Origin: UBA9611 sp965237595
GTDB taxonomy: Bacteria > Chloroflexota > Dehalococcoidia > Lucifugimonadales > UBA3495
Length of the DNA: 64,000 nt
Assembly: GCA_965237595.1 (NCBI GenBank)
Contig: CBDEFY010000007.1
Span: 62,001-126,000 of the forward strand
Reading direction: 5' to 3'
Shown: positions 25,229 through 33,990 of the stretch, piece by piece
How the letters are laid out: each line of letters starts with the position of its first letter
Numbering within the stretch: position 1 is the first letter of the stretch
Notes under the pieces: model-generated
What the model was told of the DNA's origin: nothing
The model's database searches: none
The model's input: the letters and a program-made list of their open reading frames with translations, nothing else
Made by a program: the position numbers and the translations under genes

Positions 25229-26181
25229 TGTAGTGTCTCCGGGGAATGGCTCGGATTTATTGCCTCCAGGGCCAGGACTTGGCGGCAGTCGTCCACGTCC
25301 TTGTTTATCTGCTTTACCAGTGCGTCCAGGCCGTCGAATTTCTCTTGGTCCCTGACTTTCTGGACGAACTCCACGGCGATGGTCTCGCCGTAAAGGTCGG
25401 CGCTGAAGTCCATGATGAAAACCTCGACCAGTTTTTGGGTGAGGCCGAAGGTGGGGCGGACCCCGATGCTGGTGGCGGACTGGTGGCGCTGGCCGTCGAT
25501 GATGGTCCAGGTGGCGTAGATACCGTCGCCCGGCAGGAGCAACTGGGAGTCGACCTCGATATTGGCGGTGGGAAACCCCAGAGTGCGGCCACGCTGGTCA
25601 CCAATCACCACGACGCCGGAGAGGGAGTGGTTCCGGCCCAGCAGTTCCGGGCACACCTCCACGTTTCCATTGACTAGGGCATCACGGATACGCCGGCTCT
25701 TCACCGGCTGGCCGTCGATCTCCAAGGGCTCTACGGACTGGGCCCAGAATCCCGACTTTTCGCCCTGTCGTTGCATGAAGTCCAAGTCGCCCTGACGGTC
25801 CTTGCCCAAAGCAGAGTCGGGGCCCATCACCAGTCCCTTCATCTTCAAAGATTCGCTCAAGAACTTGGCAAAATCGGCGGCGGTCACCTGGGCTAATTCA
25901 TGGGTGAACTCCAGGCAGACCACCAACTCTATGCCCTGCTGTTTGATGAGATCAATGCGTTGCTCCGGCGTGGTAAGGTAGCTGGGTTTGGTGCCGGGCC
26001 GAAGGACAGTTATGGGGCGGTTGGAGAAGGTGACAACGGTAGAAATGTACCGGCCACCGGCCAGTCGCACCACCTGGCTCAGGAGGTGACGGTGCCCTTG
26101 ATGTACTCCGTCGAAGACGCCGATGGTGACGACGGTCTCTTTGGTGGGGGCGGCGCTGGCCAAACGTTGGCGAAAGCTCAT
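25225..26181 (-). CDS. ribF: Bifunctional riboflavin kinase/FAD synthetase
   Basis: 318 residues. It makes FMN from riboflavin and then FAD. N-terminal adenylyltransferase: VTIGVFDGVHQGHRHLL (the GxFDGxHxGH motif), LTTPEQRIDLI, FVVGPDSALGKDRQGD-like region. C-terminal flavokinase: GRNHSLSGVVVIGDQRGRTLGFPTANIEVD (the TANI Mg-ATP motif) and a C-terminal helix. Flavin supply suits the many flavoenzymes nearby. It heads a ribF-tyrS operon. Confidence 0.95.
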   Translation of the reverse strand: MSFRQRLASAAPTKETVVTIGVFDGVHQGHRHLLSQVVRLAGGRYISTVVTFSNRPITVLRPGTKPSYLTTPEQRIDLIKQQGIELVVCLEFTHELAQVTAADFAKFLSESLKMKGLVMGPDSALGKDRQGDLDFMQRQGEKSGFWAQSVEPLEIDGQPVKSRRIRDALVNGNVEVCPELLGRNHSLSGVVVIGDQRGRTLGFPTANIEVDSQLLLPGDGIYATWTIIDGQRHQSATSIGVRPTFGLTQKLVEVFIMDFSADLYGETIAVEFVQKVRDQEKFDGLDALVKQINKDVDDCRQVLALEAINPSHSPETLQ

Positions 26182-26547
26182 TCCTGCTCAGTTCCCATGG
26201 CGCCGTGCTCGTCAGTCGACAATGGGCCGGTCCAAAAAGATTTTTGGCAAAACCGCCGGTGGAAATACTGCGGGGCACCGGTGTGGGCGGGGGTGAAGAT
26301 TGGCGGTGTTTGGGCGTGAAACAAGGGTCTCCGAATGGGCTGGATATTAGCACAGCCCCATATAAGCGTCAACTTGAACGGAGAGGCCCGCCGGCCCCGG
26401 CAACCGGACCCAGCGGGAGGATTTAGCCTCAAATCCTCCTCTGTGCATTTAGCATAATATAAAACTAATATAATATTCGTCAAAACAGTTAAGGGATTTA
26501 CTAGGAATGCCCATCGGCATTATGTATAATTCAGCGATACTAGACGC
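26182..26547. promoter_or_regulatory. Divergent ribF/rsmD intergenic region with rsmD promoter
   Basis: No gene is seen. The last 120 bases are AT-rich, unlike the ~58% GC surroundings. TATAAT at 26525-26530 ends 17 bases before the rsmD ATG (26548), giving a very short, nearly leaderless transcript with no ribosome binding site. The -35 region is poor. A small hairpin (ATGCC-CATC-GGCAT) lies just upstream of it. Confidence 0.5.
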
Positions 26548-27168
26548 ATGCGTGTAGCAGGTGGCATTGCAAAGGGCCGGCGGCTCAAAGGGGCCGTCAG
26601 TCCCGGCACCCGCGCCACCACCGAGCGGGTCCGGGCGGCCATCTTTAACATTTTAAACCCTGAGCAGTATCAGGGAGGAAGAGTGTTGGACCTTTACGCA
26701 GGGTCCGGCAGCCTGGGCATAGAGGCCTTGAGCCACGGAGCGGGATGGGTGGATTTCGTGGAATGGGACCGTCGGCAGAGCGCCGTCATCACCAGCAACC
26801 TGGAAACCACCGGCTTCGCCTCGCAGGGCCATGTACACCGTTTGGAGGTGCTACAGGCCCTACTGATGCTGCCTGGGCGCTACGACTTGGTGCTATCGGA
26901 CCCTCCCTACAAGATGGGCGGCTTGGACAGTCTGCTGGAGAAGGTCGCTTCCCAGCCAGGACTGGTTGTCGATGGTGGCGTGGTGATTGCGGGGCATTCC
27001 AAGCGCGAGGAACTACAGGAAACCTACGGACCCCTGCGGCTAACATCACATCGCCGGTACGGAGACAACGTGGTCGACTTCTTTGTATACGAGCAAAACC
27101 CGGAATATCCTCGGAAGGAATTTGATGAGGGTGGAAACCTGGGCGCAGCCGGGAATGCGCCATGGTAA
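26548..27168 (+). CDS. rsmD: 16S rRNA (guanine(966)-N(2))-methyltransferase
   Basis: 206 residues. SAM-dependent methylation of G966 in 16S rRNA. The opening MRVAGGIAKGRRLKGAVSPGTRATTERVRAAIFNIL is characteristic, followed by the SAM motif LDLYAGSGSLGIEALSHGA and the catalytic LVLSDPPYKMGG (DPPY). The C-terminus has ~25 extra polar residues compared with the usual end. It overlaps coaD by 7 bases, the common rsmD-coaD arrangement. Confidence 0.93.
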   Translation: MRVAGGIAKGRRLKGAVSPGTRATTERVRAAIFNILNPEQYQGGRVLDLYAGSGSLGIEALSHGAGWVDFVEWDRRQSAVITSNLETTGFASQGHVHRLEVLQALLMLPGRYDLVLSDPPYKMGGLDSLLEKVASQPGLVVDGGVVIAGHSKREELQETYGPLRLTSHRRYGDNVVDFFVYEQNPEYPRKEFDEGGNLGAAGNAPW

Positions 27169-27659
27169 CCGCGCTGTATCCGGGCAGCTTTGACCCAGTC
27201 ACTGTGGGCCATGTGGACGTGGCCACCAGAGCCGCAAGCCTGTTCGATAAGCTGGTTATCGCGGTCTATGAGACACCGGCAAAGGGCCTGCTCTTTGATA
27301 CGGAAGAAAGGCTTCAACTAATGAAGGGTGCTTGCAGTCACCTTTCCAATGTGGAGGTCATCAAGTTTTCAGGCCTGGTGGTCCGGTGCGCCAAGAGCAT
27401 TGGAGCCGGGGTAATAGTCCGGGGGCTGAGAAGTGGCTCGGATTTCGAATACGAATTCGACATGGCGTTCATGAACCGGAGGCTGGAGCCGGATGTTGAT
27501 TTGGTTTGCTTCATGACCTCCCAGGACTACATGTTCGTTAGCGCCAGTTTGCTCAAGGAGGTAGCCAAGCTCGGCGGGGACATCAATGAGATGGTCCCGC
27601 CCAACGTTGCAAAGGCGGTCTATTCAAAATTTGGATTACCGGTCGTAGAAGGGAAGTGA
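27162..27659 (+). CDS. coaD: Phosphopantetheine adenylyltransferase
   Basis: 165 residues. It catalyses the fourth step of coenzyme A synthesis. The nucleotidyl-transferase motif reads YPGSFDPVTVGHVDVATRAA; the ISSxxxR-like motif is FVSASLLKEVAKLGGDI, and GLRSGSDFEYEFDMAFMNRRLEP is present. Length is normal. CoA supply suits the CoA-thioester metabolism seen elsewhere in the window. Confidence 0.95.
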   Translation: MVTALYPGSFDPVTVGHVDVATRAASLFDKLVIAVYETPAKGLLFDTEERLQLMKGACSHLSNVEVIKFSGLVVRCAKSIGAGVIVRGLRSGSDFEYEFDMAFMNRRLEPDVDLVCFMTSQDYMFVSASLLKEVAKLGGDINEMVPPNVAKAVYSKFGLPVVEGK

Positions 27660-27674
27660 CCGGGTAGGGGTGGA

Positions 27675-28220
27675 ATCATCGATATCATTAATATCATTGA
27701 CCGGTTGGAAACTCTGGTCGATACCAGTAAGGCGGTTCCAGTTAGTGGTAGCGTCCTCATCGACAAGAAAAAGGTCATGGAGTTGGTGGATCAATTGCGT
27801 CTGACCATTCCTGAGGAGGTCCGGGCTTCGGAGGACGTGTTGTCCCAGAAGGACCAGATCCTGAACACAGCTCAGAACGACGCCAGGCGGACCAAGGCTA
27901 TGGCGGAGGATGAACTCCGCGAAAGGCTGAACCAGAGCGAATTGGTGACTCAGGCGGAAGCCAAGGCCGCTGAGACCATCAGGGACGCCGAAGAGCGGAT
28001 TACTCGGATGCTCCGGCAGTCGGAGGCCGAGGCCCAGTCCCGCCGGACTGAGGCAGACGCATATGCTCTGCGCAGTTTGCGGGCCATGGAGGGCGAATTG
28101 GACAAGCTTATTGGATCGGTACGCAAAGGTATCGAGGTACTGGCGATACAGGCTTCCAGTAACTTGAGCTCTCGTCGTTACGAAGAGGAAGAAGAAATCC
28201 ACGCCGGGATGCGGCGCTAA
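27675..28220 (+). CDS. Coiled-coil protein resembling the coaD-linked ATP synthase b-subunit-like family
   Basis: A helical, charged protein with a long central coiled coil (about residues 50-130, LSQKDQILNTAQNDARRTKAMAEDELRERLNQ...). The same frame is open upstream of the first standard start (TTG 27705) and encodes IIDIINIIDRLETLVDTSKAVPVSGSVLIDKKKVMELVDQLRLTIPEE. This resembles the conserved N-terminus of a family usually found after coaD in this phylum. No ATG/GTG/TTG exists in that stretch, so initiation at an ATC/ATT near 27675, or an indel, is likely. Role unknown; DivIVA-like or structural functions are possible. Confidence 0.6.
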   Translation: MIDIINIIDRLETLVDTSKAVPVSGSVLIDKKKVMELVDQLRLTIPEEVRASEDVLSQKDQILNTAQNDARRTKAMAEDELRERLNQSELVTQAEAKAAETIRDAEERITRMLRQSEAEAQSRRTEADAYALRSLRAMEGELDKLIGSVRKGIEVLAIQASSNLSSRRYEEEEEIHAGMRR

Positions 28221-28243
28221 CCCAAGCCTTTCCAGACAAACTT

Positions 28244-30822
28244 TTAAAGTAGCAAAAAGCGCGCCGCGGTTAACGTCACTATGAAGGGGCGATAACGGCG
28301 GCGCTTTTTGGCTTGGAGGCAGGCCGGTACTAAACTTCCGGTGGCCAACATCCCCTGGAAGTAGCCTCGCATCGAGTCGTTGAGTTCGCCAAGCCGCTTG
28401 GCAGTCAGGTAGTTAACGGTGCCCTCGGGAAATACCCCGGAAGAGTCGGCTTCACCTGCGGTCTCGCCGGTCAGTATCTCCAGGCCTTCGTCGATGGTCT
28501 TGACGGCATAGACGTGGAACTTTCCTTCTCTGATGGCCTCCACCACATCGTCCCTAAGCATCAGGTTCTTGACGTTCTGGTGGGGGATGATGACGCCCTG
28601 GGTCCCAGTGAGTCCGGCGACCGTCCGGCATACGTCAAACATACCCTCCACTTTCTGATTCACGCCTCCAATGGGCTGTATCTCGCCCTTTTGGTCAACC
28701 GAACCGGTGACAGCGATGTCTTGACGGAGGGGCAGCCCCGACAGGCTGGAGGATATGGCATAGATTTCGGTGGAAGAGGCGCTGTCTCCGTCCACCCCTT
28801 CGTAGAACTGCTCGAAGCAGAGGCTGGCCGACAGGGTGAGGGGCCGGTCGCGTCCGAATTTTGCGCCTAAAAACCCGCTCAGGATTAAAACGCCGTTGTC
28901 GTGGGTTCGGCCGCTCATCGCTGCTTCCCGCTCGATGTTGATAAAACCCTGCCGGCCGGCATAGGTCTGGGCGGTGATGCGGGCAGGGCGGCCAAAGCTG
29001 AAATCTCCCAGGTCATAGACGGCCAGCCCGTTAATCTGGCCCACCTCTTCACCCGTGACATCCAGCAGCAGGGAGCCGTCGGCAACCATCTCCCGAATGC
29101 GCTCTTCCACCAGGTTCAACCGGTAAATCTTCTGGCTGATCGCCTGCTGGACGTGGTGGTCTTGGACTATTTGGGCATTGTCTTTGCGGGCCCAGTAATC
29201 GGCTTCGATGATCAGGTCCTTGATCTGTCCGAACCCGGTGGAGAGCTTGTTTTGGTCGGAGACCTGGCGGGCGCCAAATTCCAAGACCTTGGCTGCTCAT
29301 CCGGTCTCGAAGGCCAGCAGGTCTTCCTCCTCACAGGTGCGGCAGATGAATGCGCAGTAGGCCAACATGTTCTCTTCGTTCAGATCAACCCGGTAATCGA
29401 ACTCCGCCTTAACTTTAAAAAGGTCCCAGAAGTCCTCGTTGTCGGAGGAGGTGAGCAGGCAGTAGATGCTCTCGTCTCCGGTCACGATTACCTTCAGGTC
29501 CAGGGGCACGGGCTCCGGCCGGAGTCCCTGAGGGATGAAAAGCCCGGTCTGCTCGGCAGGGTCTTCCAGGCGCACCTCCCGGTTCCGGATAGACCTCTTC
29601 AGGCCTTCCCAGGCGCCCGGCGCCATCAGGATGTCCCTGGCGTTCAGCACCAGATAGCCGCCGTTGGCCAGATGGACCGCACCGGGTTTCAGCATGGCAT
29701 GGTCGCTTACGTAGGTCCCCATGACGGCCCAGCGCTCGATGCGGCCAAACAGGTTGCCCCAGTTTGGGTTGGGCTCGATGATGATGGGCAGTTTCTCAAC
29801 CGCGCTGTTGTCCACCAACACGTTCAATTCAAAGGGCAGGAAGGGGTTGATTCCGAGGGCCACTCCTCGGGCCGTGGGACCCGGGGGAATTCCACCAATC
29901 AGGGGCTTGGGGCCTTCCGACTCATTGAACATGTTGAGGTTGTCCAGCACATACCCGCCCAAGTCGGACAGGTATTGCCGCATCTCAGGGATGTCCTGGG
30001 AGAGGGCATTCAGTTCGAAAAAACATTGGTCAATCAATTGGTCGGCAGCGCTGCGCTCAAGTTCTTGGAGCCGCTGGGCGGAGGCCTTTTCCAGTTCCCG
30101 TATCTTGGCCATCGTATCCTGAGTCTGCTGCATCAACTGTGCGCGGACTTCGTCAATGGCCTGTTTCGGTTCCGATTCCAGCGCCTGGTACTCCTCGGGG
30201 GTCATGGGCCGGCCATCGGTCATGGGGAAAATCGTGATTCCGTTGGGCGTCAGTTGCACGGCGAAGTTGACCGCCTGGCCAGCGCCTTCCAACCCGCTCA
30301 TCAAGTCCTGGGTGGCCTTGCGGTCAGACTCCTCATGGCTACGGGCCTGTGCCTCGAAGCCCTCGCTCTTCAGGGCTTTGGGAATCTCTTTCTGGAGGGT
30401 ACCAAGCATATTGGAGAGCTGCTGGCGGTAGACCTTGCCGGTGCCACGGGGTAGGCGGATTGCCCTGGCCGGTCGGCGTCCTCGAAGTTGTGCAAGTAGG
30501 CCCAGTCGCTGATGGGCCGGCGTTTCTCCTGGCGGTCTAAGTCCTCGACCACGCTTTGTAGGTGGGCCTTGATGGCACTGGTCTTTCCGGTGCCGGTGAG
30601 ACCGGTGACGAACAGGTTGTATCCAGGTTTGTCGACCTCCAGGCCGAAGCGGATCGCTTCTTGGGCCCGGTCTTGGCCGATGAACCGGTCAAGGGGCGCC
30701 AGTTCGTCGGTGCATTGGAAGGCAAAGGCCTCCATATCCCGGTTCCAGGTGGTTTTCTTCCCATCCACCTGGTATTTGGCTGCCAGAGCGTCCCTGGTGC
30801 CACTGTTCTTACTCCTAGGCAT
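28244..30822 (-). pseudogene. Lon-like (COG1067/LonB-type) ATP-dependent protease, one frameshift and one in-frame stop
   Basis: An ~860-codon gene in three pieces. Piece 1 starts at ATG 30822 (GGAGGA upstream) and has the Lon-like N-terminus with Walker A GLTGTGKTSA. Near 30465 one base is missing; the next frame continues RAIRLPRGTGKVYRQQLSN through the AAA insert and GGYLVLNARDIL. At 29297-29299 an in-frame TGA (FETG-stop-AAKVLEFGAR) interrupts it; the rest holds the S16 protease domain with the catalytic Ser in DGDSASS and Lys in GGVNQKVEG. All domains are otherwise normal. Either the gene is dying or both lesions are assembly errors. Confidence 0.88.
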
Positions 30823-30886
30823 TTTCGTCCTCCGGGGGACACCGGCGAAATTGATATTAAAGCGGTTCGTTCTGCTACCGGATTTC

Positions 30887-30892
30887 ATTATA
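30887..30892 (-). promoter_or_regulatory. -10 element of the Lon-like gene
   Basis: A perfect TATAAT preceded by ATG on the minus strand, 65 bases before the Lon-like start codon. No clear -35 box is seen. Confidence 0.4.
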
Positions 30893-31100
30893 CATTGGGA
30901 CGGGTTGAAATCGGCCCTGAAACGGCCAGGGCCATGCCCGCCGGACAGGGCGGAACGACAGTGACTCGCGGGGTGTCGGTTACATAAGATTGCATTAAAT
31001 GTGATTCCGCCCATCCGTCTTAGGTGCAATATGGCCCTGATTGGGTCATGCCTGAGCCTGAATGGCCATGAAGTCAGGCACAGATCAGACGTGGTTCGGG

Positions 31101-31130
31101 TTGACACGGAATTTACGCGGGGACTACAAT
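31101..31130 (+). promoter_or_regulatory. Sigma-70 type promoter of the bifunctional nuclease gene
   Basis: TTGACA at 31101-31106, an 18-base spacer, TACAAT at 31125-31130. Transcription would start near 31137, leaving a ~35-base leader with GGAGG before ATG 31172. This fixes the start of the next gene. Confidence 0.7.
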
Positions 31131-31171
31131 TTTGCCAGAGCACCGGGCGAATTTCGGAGGCAAAGGACTAC

Positions 31172-31735
31172 ATGCTCGAGATGACCGTAGATAGCATCCG
31201 GGTCAGTCCCATGAATTACCAACGGGTCGTGATTCTCCGCGAGAAAGAATCAGACCGGTACCTACCAATCTGGATCGGCCCAGCAGAAGCCGACGCAATC
31301 GCGGTCAAACTACAGGACTTGAGCGTGCCCCGGCCATTGACCCACGACCTGCTGGGCACCATCATCGACTCTCTGGGCGGCGCCATCGAGCATATCTTGG
31401 TGAGCGAACTTCACAACGATACCTTCTTCGCCAAGATTACGATTCAGGCCAACGGCGAAGCCAAAGAGATCGACTGCCGACCCAGCGACGCCGTGGCTCT
31501 GGCGGTGCGGGCCCAAGTGCCCATCTACGTCAACGAAGAGGTTATGGACAAGGCGGGAATCCTCCTGGACAAGGAGACCGGCAAGCCGTTGGGCCAGGAG
31601 TCCTCGCCGGACGGGTCCCAAGGCGAAGGACAAGTAGAGGTCAGGCCAGAAGAGTTAAAGAGCATGTCGGCGTTCACCGACTTCATAGATTCTCTAGACC
31701 TAGAGGACTTCGGCAAGCAATCAGGCAACCGCTGA
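31172..31735 (+). CDS. Bifunctional nuclease family protein (DUF151)
   Basis: 187 residues. The BFN domain covers about residues 1-140: MTVDSIRVSPMNYQRVVILREKESDRYLPIWIGPAEADAIA, then HDLLGTIIDSLGG and IDCRPSDAVALAVRAQVPIYVNEEVMDKAGI. Plant and Mycobacterium relatives have nuclease or UvrA-binding reports, but the bacterial role is unsettled. An acidic C-terminal tail follows (TDFIDSLDLEDFG). An earlier open frame upstream is ignored because the promoter and ribosome binding site point to ATG 31172. Confidence 0.88.
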   Translation: MLEMTVDSIRVSPMNYQRVVILREKESDRYLPIWIGPAEADAIAVKLQDLSVPRPLTHDLLGTIIDSLGGAIEHILVSELHNDTFFAKITIQANGEAKEIDCRPSDAVALAVRAQVPIYVNEEVMDKAGILLDKETGKPLGQESSPDGSQGEGQVEVRPEELKSMSAFTDFIDSLDLEDFGKQSGNR

Positions 31736-31756
31736 CAACCAGGGAAATAAGTCATG

Positions 31757-31799
31757 AAAAAAAGACGGCCCCGACGCCAAATCGCCGGGGCCGTCTTTT
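31757..31799 (+). terminator. Intrinsic terminator after the nuclease gene
   Basis: AAAAGACGGCCCCG (31760-31773) pairs with CGGGGCCGTCTTTT (31786-31799). The stem is 14 bp and is symmetrical, so it could stop transcription from either side; it isolates the ATP synthase operon. Confidence 0.92.
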
Positions 31800-31850
31800 C
31801 ATTAGAAAGCCCCCAGGAAACCACAACGTATTTCGTAATGCTAGCCTCAA

Positions 31851-31879
31851 TTGACTTTGATAATACCTAGTGATATTAT
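31851..31879 (+). promoter_or_regulatory. ATP synthase operon promoter
   Basis: TTGACT (31851-31856), a 17-base spacer and TATTAT (31874-31879): a near-consensus housekeeping promoter. Transcription would start at about 31886, 15 bases before the first gene. Confidence 0.8.
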
Positions 31880-31900
31880 TCACGACGCTCTGGCGGAGAT

Positions 31901-32143
31901 ATGAATGGGATGCTCCTGGCCCTACGCCTAACTGGGCTCGGATGGTACGTCGCCGTCTGTATCGTACTGGGGGTTGTCGGCGGGTTGGGTTTAGATAAGT
32001 TAACGGGAACCACGCCTCTATTCACCCTTCTGGGCACAATATTGGGCAGTGTCGTTGCGTTCTGGGGTCTCTACAAGTTGGTCCGGCCCGTGCTCTACGG
32101 GATGAACAGCGGCGACTCCACGACTAAAGGAGGAGAGCACTAG
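31901..32143 (+). CDS. AtpZ/AtpI-like small membrane protein
   Basis: 80 residues, two membrane helices (GWYVAVCIVLGVVGGLGLDKL, then LFTLLGTILGSVVAFWGLYKL). The G-G-LxLDKLTGTTPLFTLLGTILG pattern is that of AtpZ/AtpI-type proteins that open bacterial atp operons and assist c-ring assembly or Mg2+/Ca2+ handling. A weak GGCGGAG lies before the ATG. Its stop overlaps the atpB GTG by one base. Confidence 0.8.
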   Translation: MNGMLLALRLTGLGWYVAVCIVLGVVGGLGLDKLTGTTPLFTLLGTILGSVVAFWGLYKLVRPVLYGMNSGDSTTKGGEH

Positions 32144-33138
32144 TGCCGACCGGCGCCCTGGCCAAGAGGCTGCTCCTTTTAACGGGTCTGGGCTTGGTGG
32201 CTTTGTTGGTGTTGGGCTTCATCATCGGGGCTGTCGGTTCCGCCATGTTCGGCACCCCCCAGTATTTGGAGAAGCCGGAGATTCACCTCCCCCCGCAAGC
32301 AATTTTCCCCGCTTCTACACGTGATGAACGTCTTGGCCTCCTGCCTGCGGCTGGCGAGGTCGAAGGCAGTTTGGAGAAGGCCGAAGAAGGCGAGGAGAAG
32401 GAGCACAAAGTCGAAGCCCTCGGCGCCACGGAAATCGCCGTTACCAACACCCTACTTTCCGCCTGGCTGACCACCATAGTCCTGATCCTTATATTCGTTA
32501 CGGCCGCCCGCCGCCGCTCATTGGTGCCCGGACGCTTCCAAGGACTGGTTGAGAGCATGATCGAGGGCGTCTTGGGATTCGCCAGCAGCGTGCTGGGGCC
32601 CGAGATGGCCCGCCGGGCTTTTCCCATCGTGGCGACGATTTTCTTCTTCGTGCTGTTCAACGCCTGGCTGGCGTTGTTCCCCTTCTACCAATTCTTAGGA
32701 TTCACCCAAGACGGCGAGATCAAAGCCCACCTGCTTCGTTCCGCGGGCACGGACATCAACATGCCCCTGGCTCTGGCCCTAGTGTCCTTTGCTTTCGTCG
32801 AATATTGGGGGTTCCGGGCCCACGGCTTCGGTTACATGCGGAAATTCGTCCAGTTGGGTAAGATATTCCGGGGCAAACCCTCGGGGCTGATTGACGCCTT
32901 CGTGGGCTTTTTGGAATTAACCAGCGAATTGGTCCGGGTGGTCAGCTTCACCTTCCGGTTGTTCGGCAACATGACGGCGGGTGAAATCCTAGTGGTAATG
33001 ATTACCTTCTTGGTGCCCTTCGTCGCCACCCAGTTCGTGTTCGGCTTGGAGTTGCTGGTGGGCTTGATTCAAGCGGTCATCTTCTCCGGGTTAACCCTGG
33101 TATTCCTGTCGGTGGCCGTCCGCCACGAAGAGCATTAA
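32143..33138 (+). CDS. atpB: F-type ATP synthase subunit a
   Basis: 331 residues, longer than the usual ~250-280. The extra length is an N-terminal membrane helix plus an ~80-residue acidic stretch (EVEGSLEKAEEGEEKEHKVEALG) before the first conserved helix. The proton-channel helix is present: ELTSELVRVVSFTFRLFGNMTAGEI with the essential Arg in SFTFRLFGN, and a last helix GLIQAVIFSGLTLVFLSVA. GTG start after AAGGAGGAGA, in TAGTG overlap with the upstream gene. It forms the ion path with the c-ring. Confidence 0.93.
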   Translation: MPTGALAKRLLLLTGLGLVALLVLGFIIGAVGSAMFGTPQYLEKPEIHLPPQAIFPASTRDERLGLLPAAGEVEGSLEKAEEGEEKEHKVEALGATEIAVTNTLLSAWLTTIVLILIFVTAARRRSLVPGRFQGLVESMIEGVLGFASSVLGPEMARRAFPIVATIFFFVLFNAWLALFPFYQFLGFTQDGEIKAHLLRSAGTDINMPLALALVSFAFVEYWGFRAHGFGYMRKFVQLGKIFRGKPSGLIDAFVGFLELTSELVRVVSFTFRLFGNMTAGEILVVMITFLVPFVATQFVFGLELLVGLIQAVIFSGLTLVFLSVAVRHEEH

Positions 33139-33195
33139 TTAAGAGCAGCCGGAGTCCGGTCAATCGAATAAAAAGGACCAGGAGGAGAACGGATA

Positions 33196-33465
33196 ATGGA
33201 CTTATTGCTGTTGCAAGTGGCAGATGAGGCACTGAAATTCAGCGAGATGGGCAAGTTCATCGGGGCTGGCATTGCCATCGGTCTCGGTGTGATTGGCCCG
33301 GGTATCGGCATCGGAATATTAGGCTCTGGGGCCATGGGTGCCATCGGTAGGAACCCTGAAGCGGCGGGCGCCATCACCACCAACATGATCTTGGCCATCG
33401 CCTTCGCCGAGGCATTGGGAATCTACGCCCTGATTACGGCAGTAATCCTGCTATTCGTGGTCTAG
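33196..33465 (+). CDS. atpE: F-type ATP synthase subunit c
   Basis: 89 residues, two-helix hairpin. Helix 1 has the Gly-rich GAGIAIGLGVIGPGIGIGILGSGAMGAIGRNPEA with the polar RNP loop; helix 2 carries the ion-binding Glu in AIAFAEALGIYALI. The Gln in helix 1 and the ES(T) in helix 2 that mark sodium-binding rings are absent, so proton coupling is expected. The N-terminus (~18 residues before helix 1) is slightly longer than usual. GGAGGAG is upstream. Confidence 0.95.
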   Translation: MDLLLLQVADEALKFSEMGKFIGAGIAIGLGVIGPGIGIGILGSGAMGAIGRNPEAAGAITTNMILAIAFAEALGIYALITAVILLFVV

Positions 33466-33466
33466 T

Positions 33467-33982
33467 ATGGTACTGCTAGGAGTTACCGATCTCGGCATAA
33501 ACCTGCCAAGCCTAGTCGCATACCTGATTAACTTCATCATCCTCCTGGGCATTCTGAGCTTCTTTGCCTACAAGCCCCTGATGCGGATGCTGGACGAGCG
33601 GTCGGAGAGGATCCGGGAAAGCCTGGAGGCCGCCGAGCGGGCGCGGGAGGATGCCGCCTCTTCTCAGGCGGCCATACAGGAGCAGATAACCGAGGCCCGC
33701 CGCGACGGTCAGCGCATCATGGACCAAGCGCGGGAAGCGGCGGAACGGTTCCGCACCGAAGAGATGGACAAAGCGCGTCAGGAGGCCGAGAGCTTCGTGG
33801 AAAGGGCTCGGTCGGACATCCAGCGGGAACGGGACACTGCCCTTGAAGTGGTCCGGGCCAGTTTTGGCGACCTGGCTATAACGGCGGCCGAGCGGGTGAT
33901 CCGGCGTTCGCTGGACCGTCAGGCCCATGAGGACCTAATCTCCCAGGTACTGGATGAAGGCGAAAGCCTGAGCAGGGGTTAA
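33467..33982 (+). CDS. atpF: F-type ATP synthase subunit b
   Basis: 171 residues. One membrane helix (SLVAYLINFIILLGILSFFAYKPL) is followed by a long charged helix (LDERSERIRESLEAAERAREDAASSQAAIQEQ...) ending in AAERVIRRSLDRQAHEDLISQVLDE. It is the peripheral stalk. ATG comes one base after the atpE stop. Confidence 0.93.
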   Translation: MVLLGVTDLGINLPSLVAYLINFIILLGILSFFAYKPLMRMLDERSERIRESLEAAERAREDAASSQAAIQEQITEARRDGQRIMDQAREAAERFRTEEMDKARQEAESFVERARSDIQRERDTALEVVRASFGDLAITAAERVIRRSLDRQAHEDLISQVLDEGESLSRG

Positions 33983-33990
33983 GCGCATCC

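Noticed and set aside
26178..26483. 101-codon minus-strand frame upstream of ribF
   Set aside because: It lies in a promoter region with low-complexity composition, and ribF has its own start at 26181.
28901..30454. 517-codon plus-strand frame antisense to the Lon-like gene
   Set aside because: The minus-strand frames carry clear protease and AAA motifs; the plus frame shows no domain.
33196..33465. Sodium-coupled ATP synthase
   Set aside because: The c subunit lacks the Gln in helix 1 and the ES/T motif in helix 2 needed for sodium binding.
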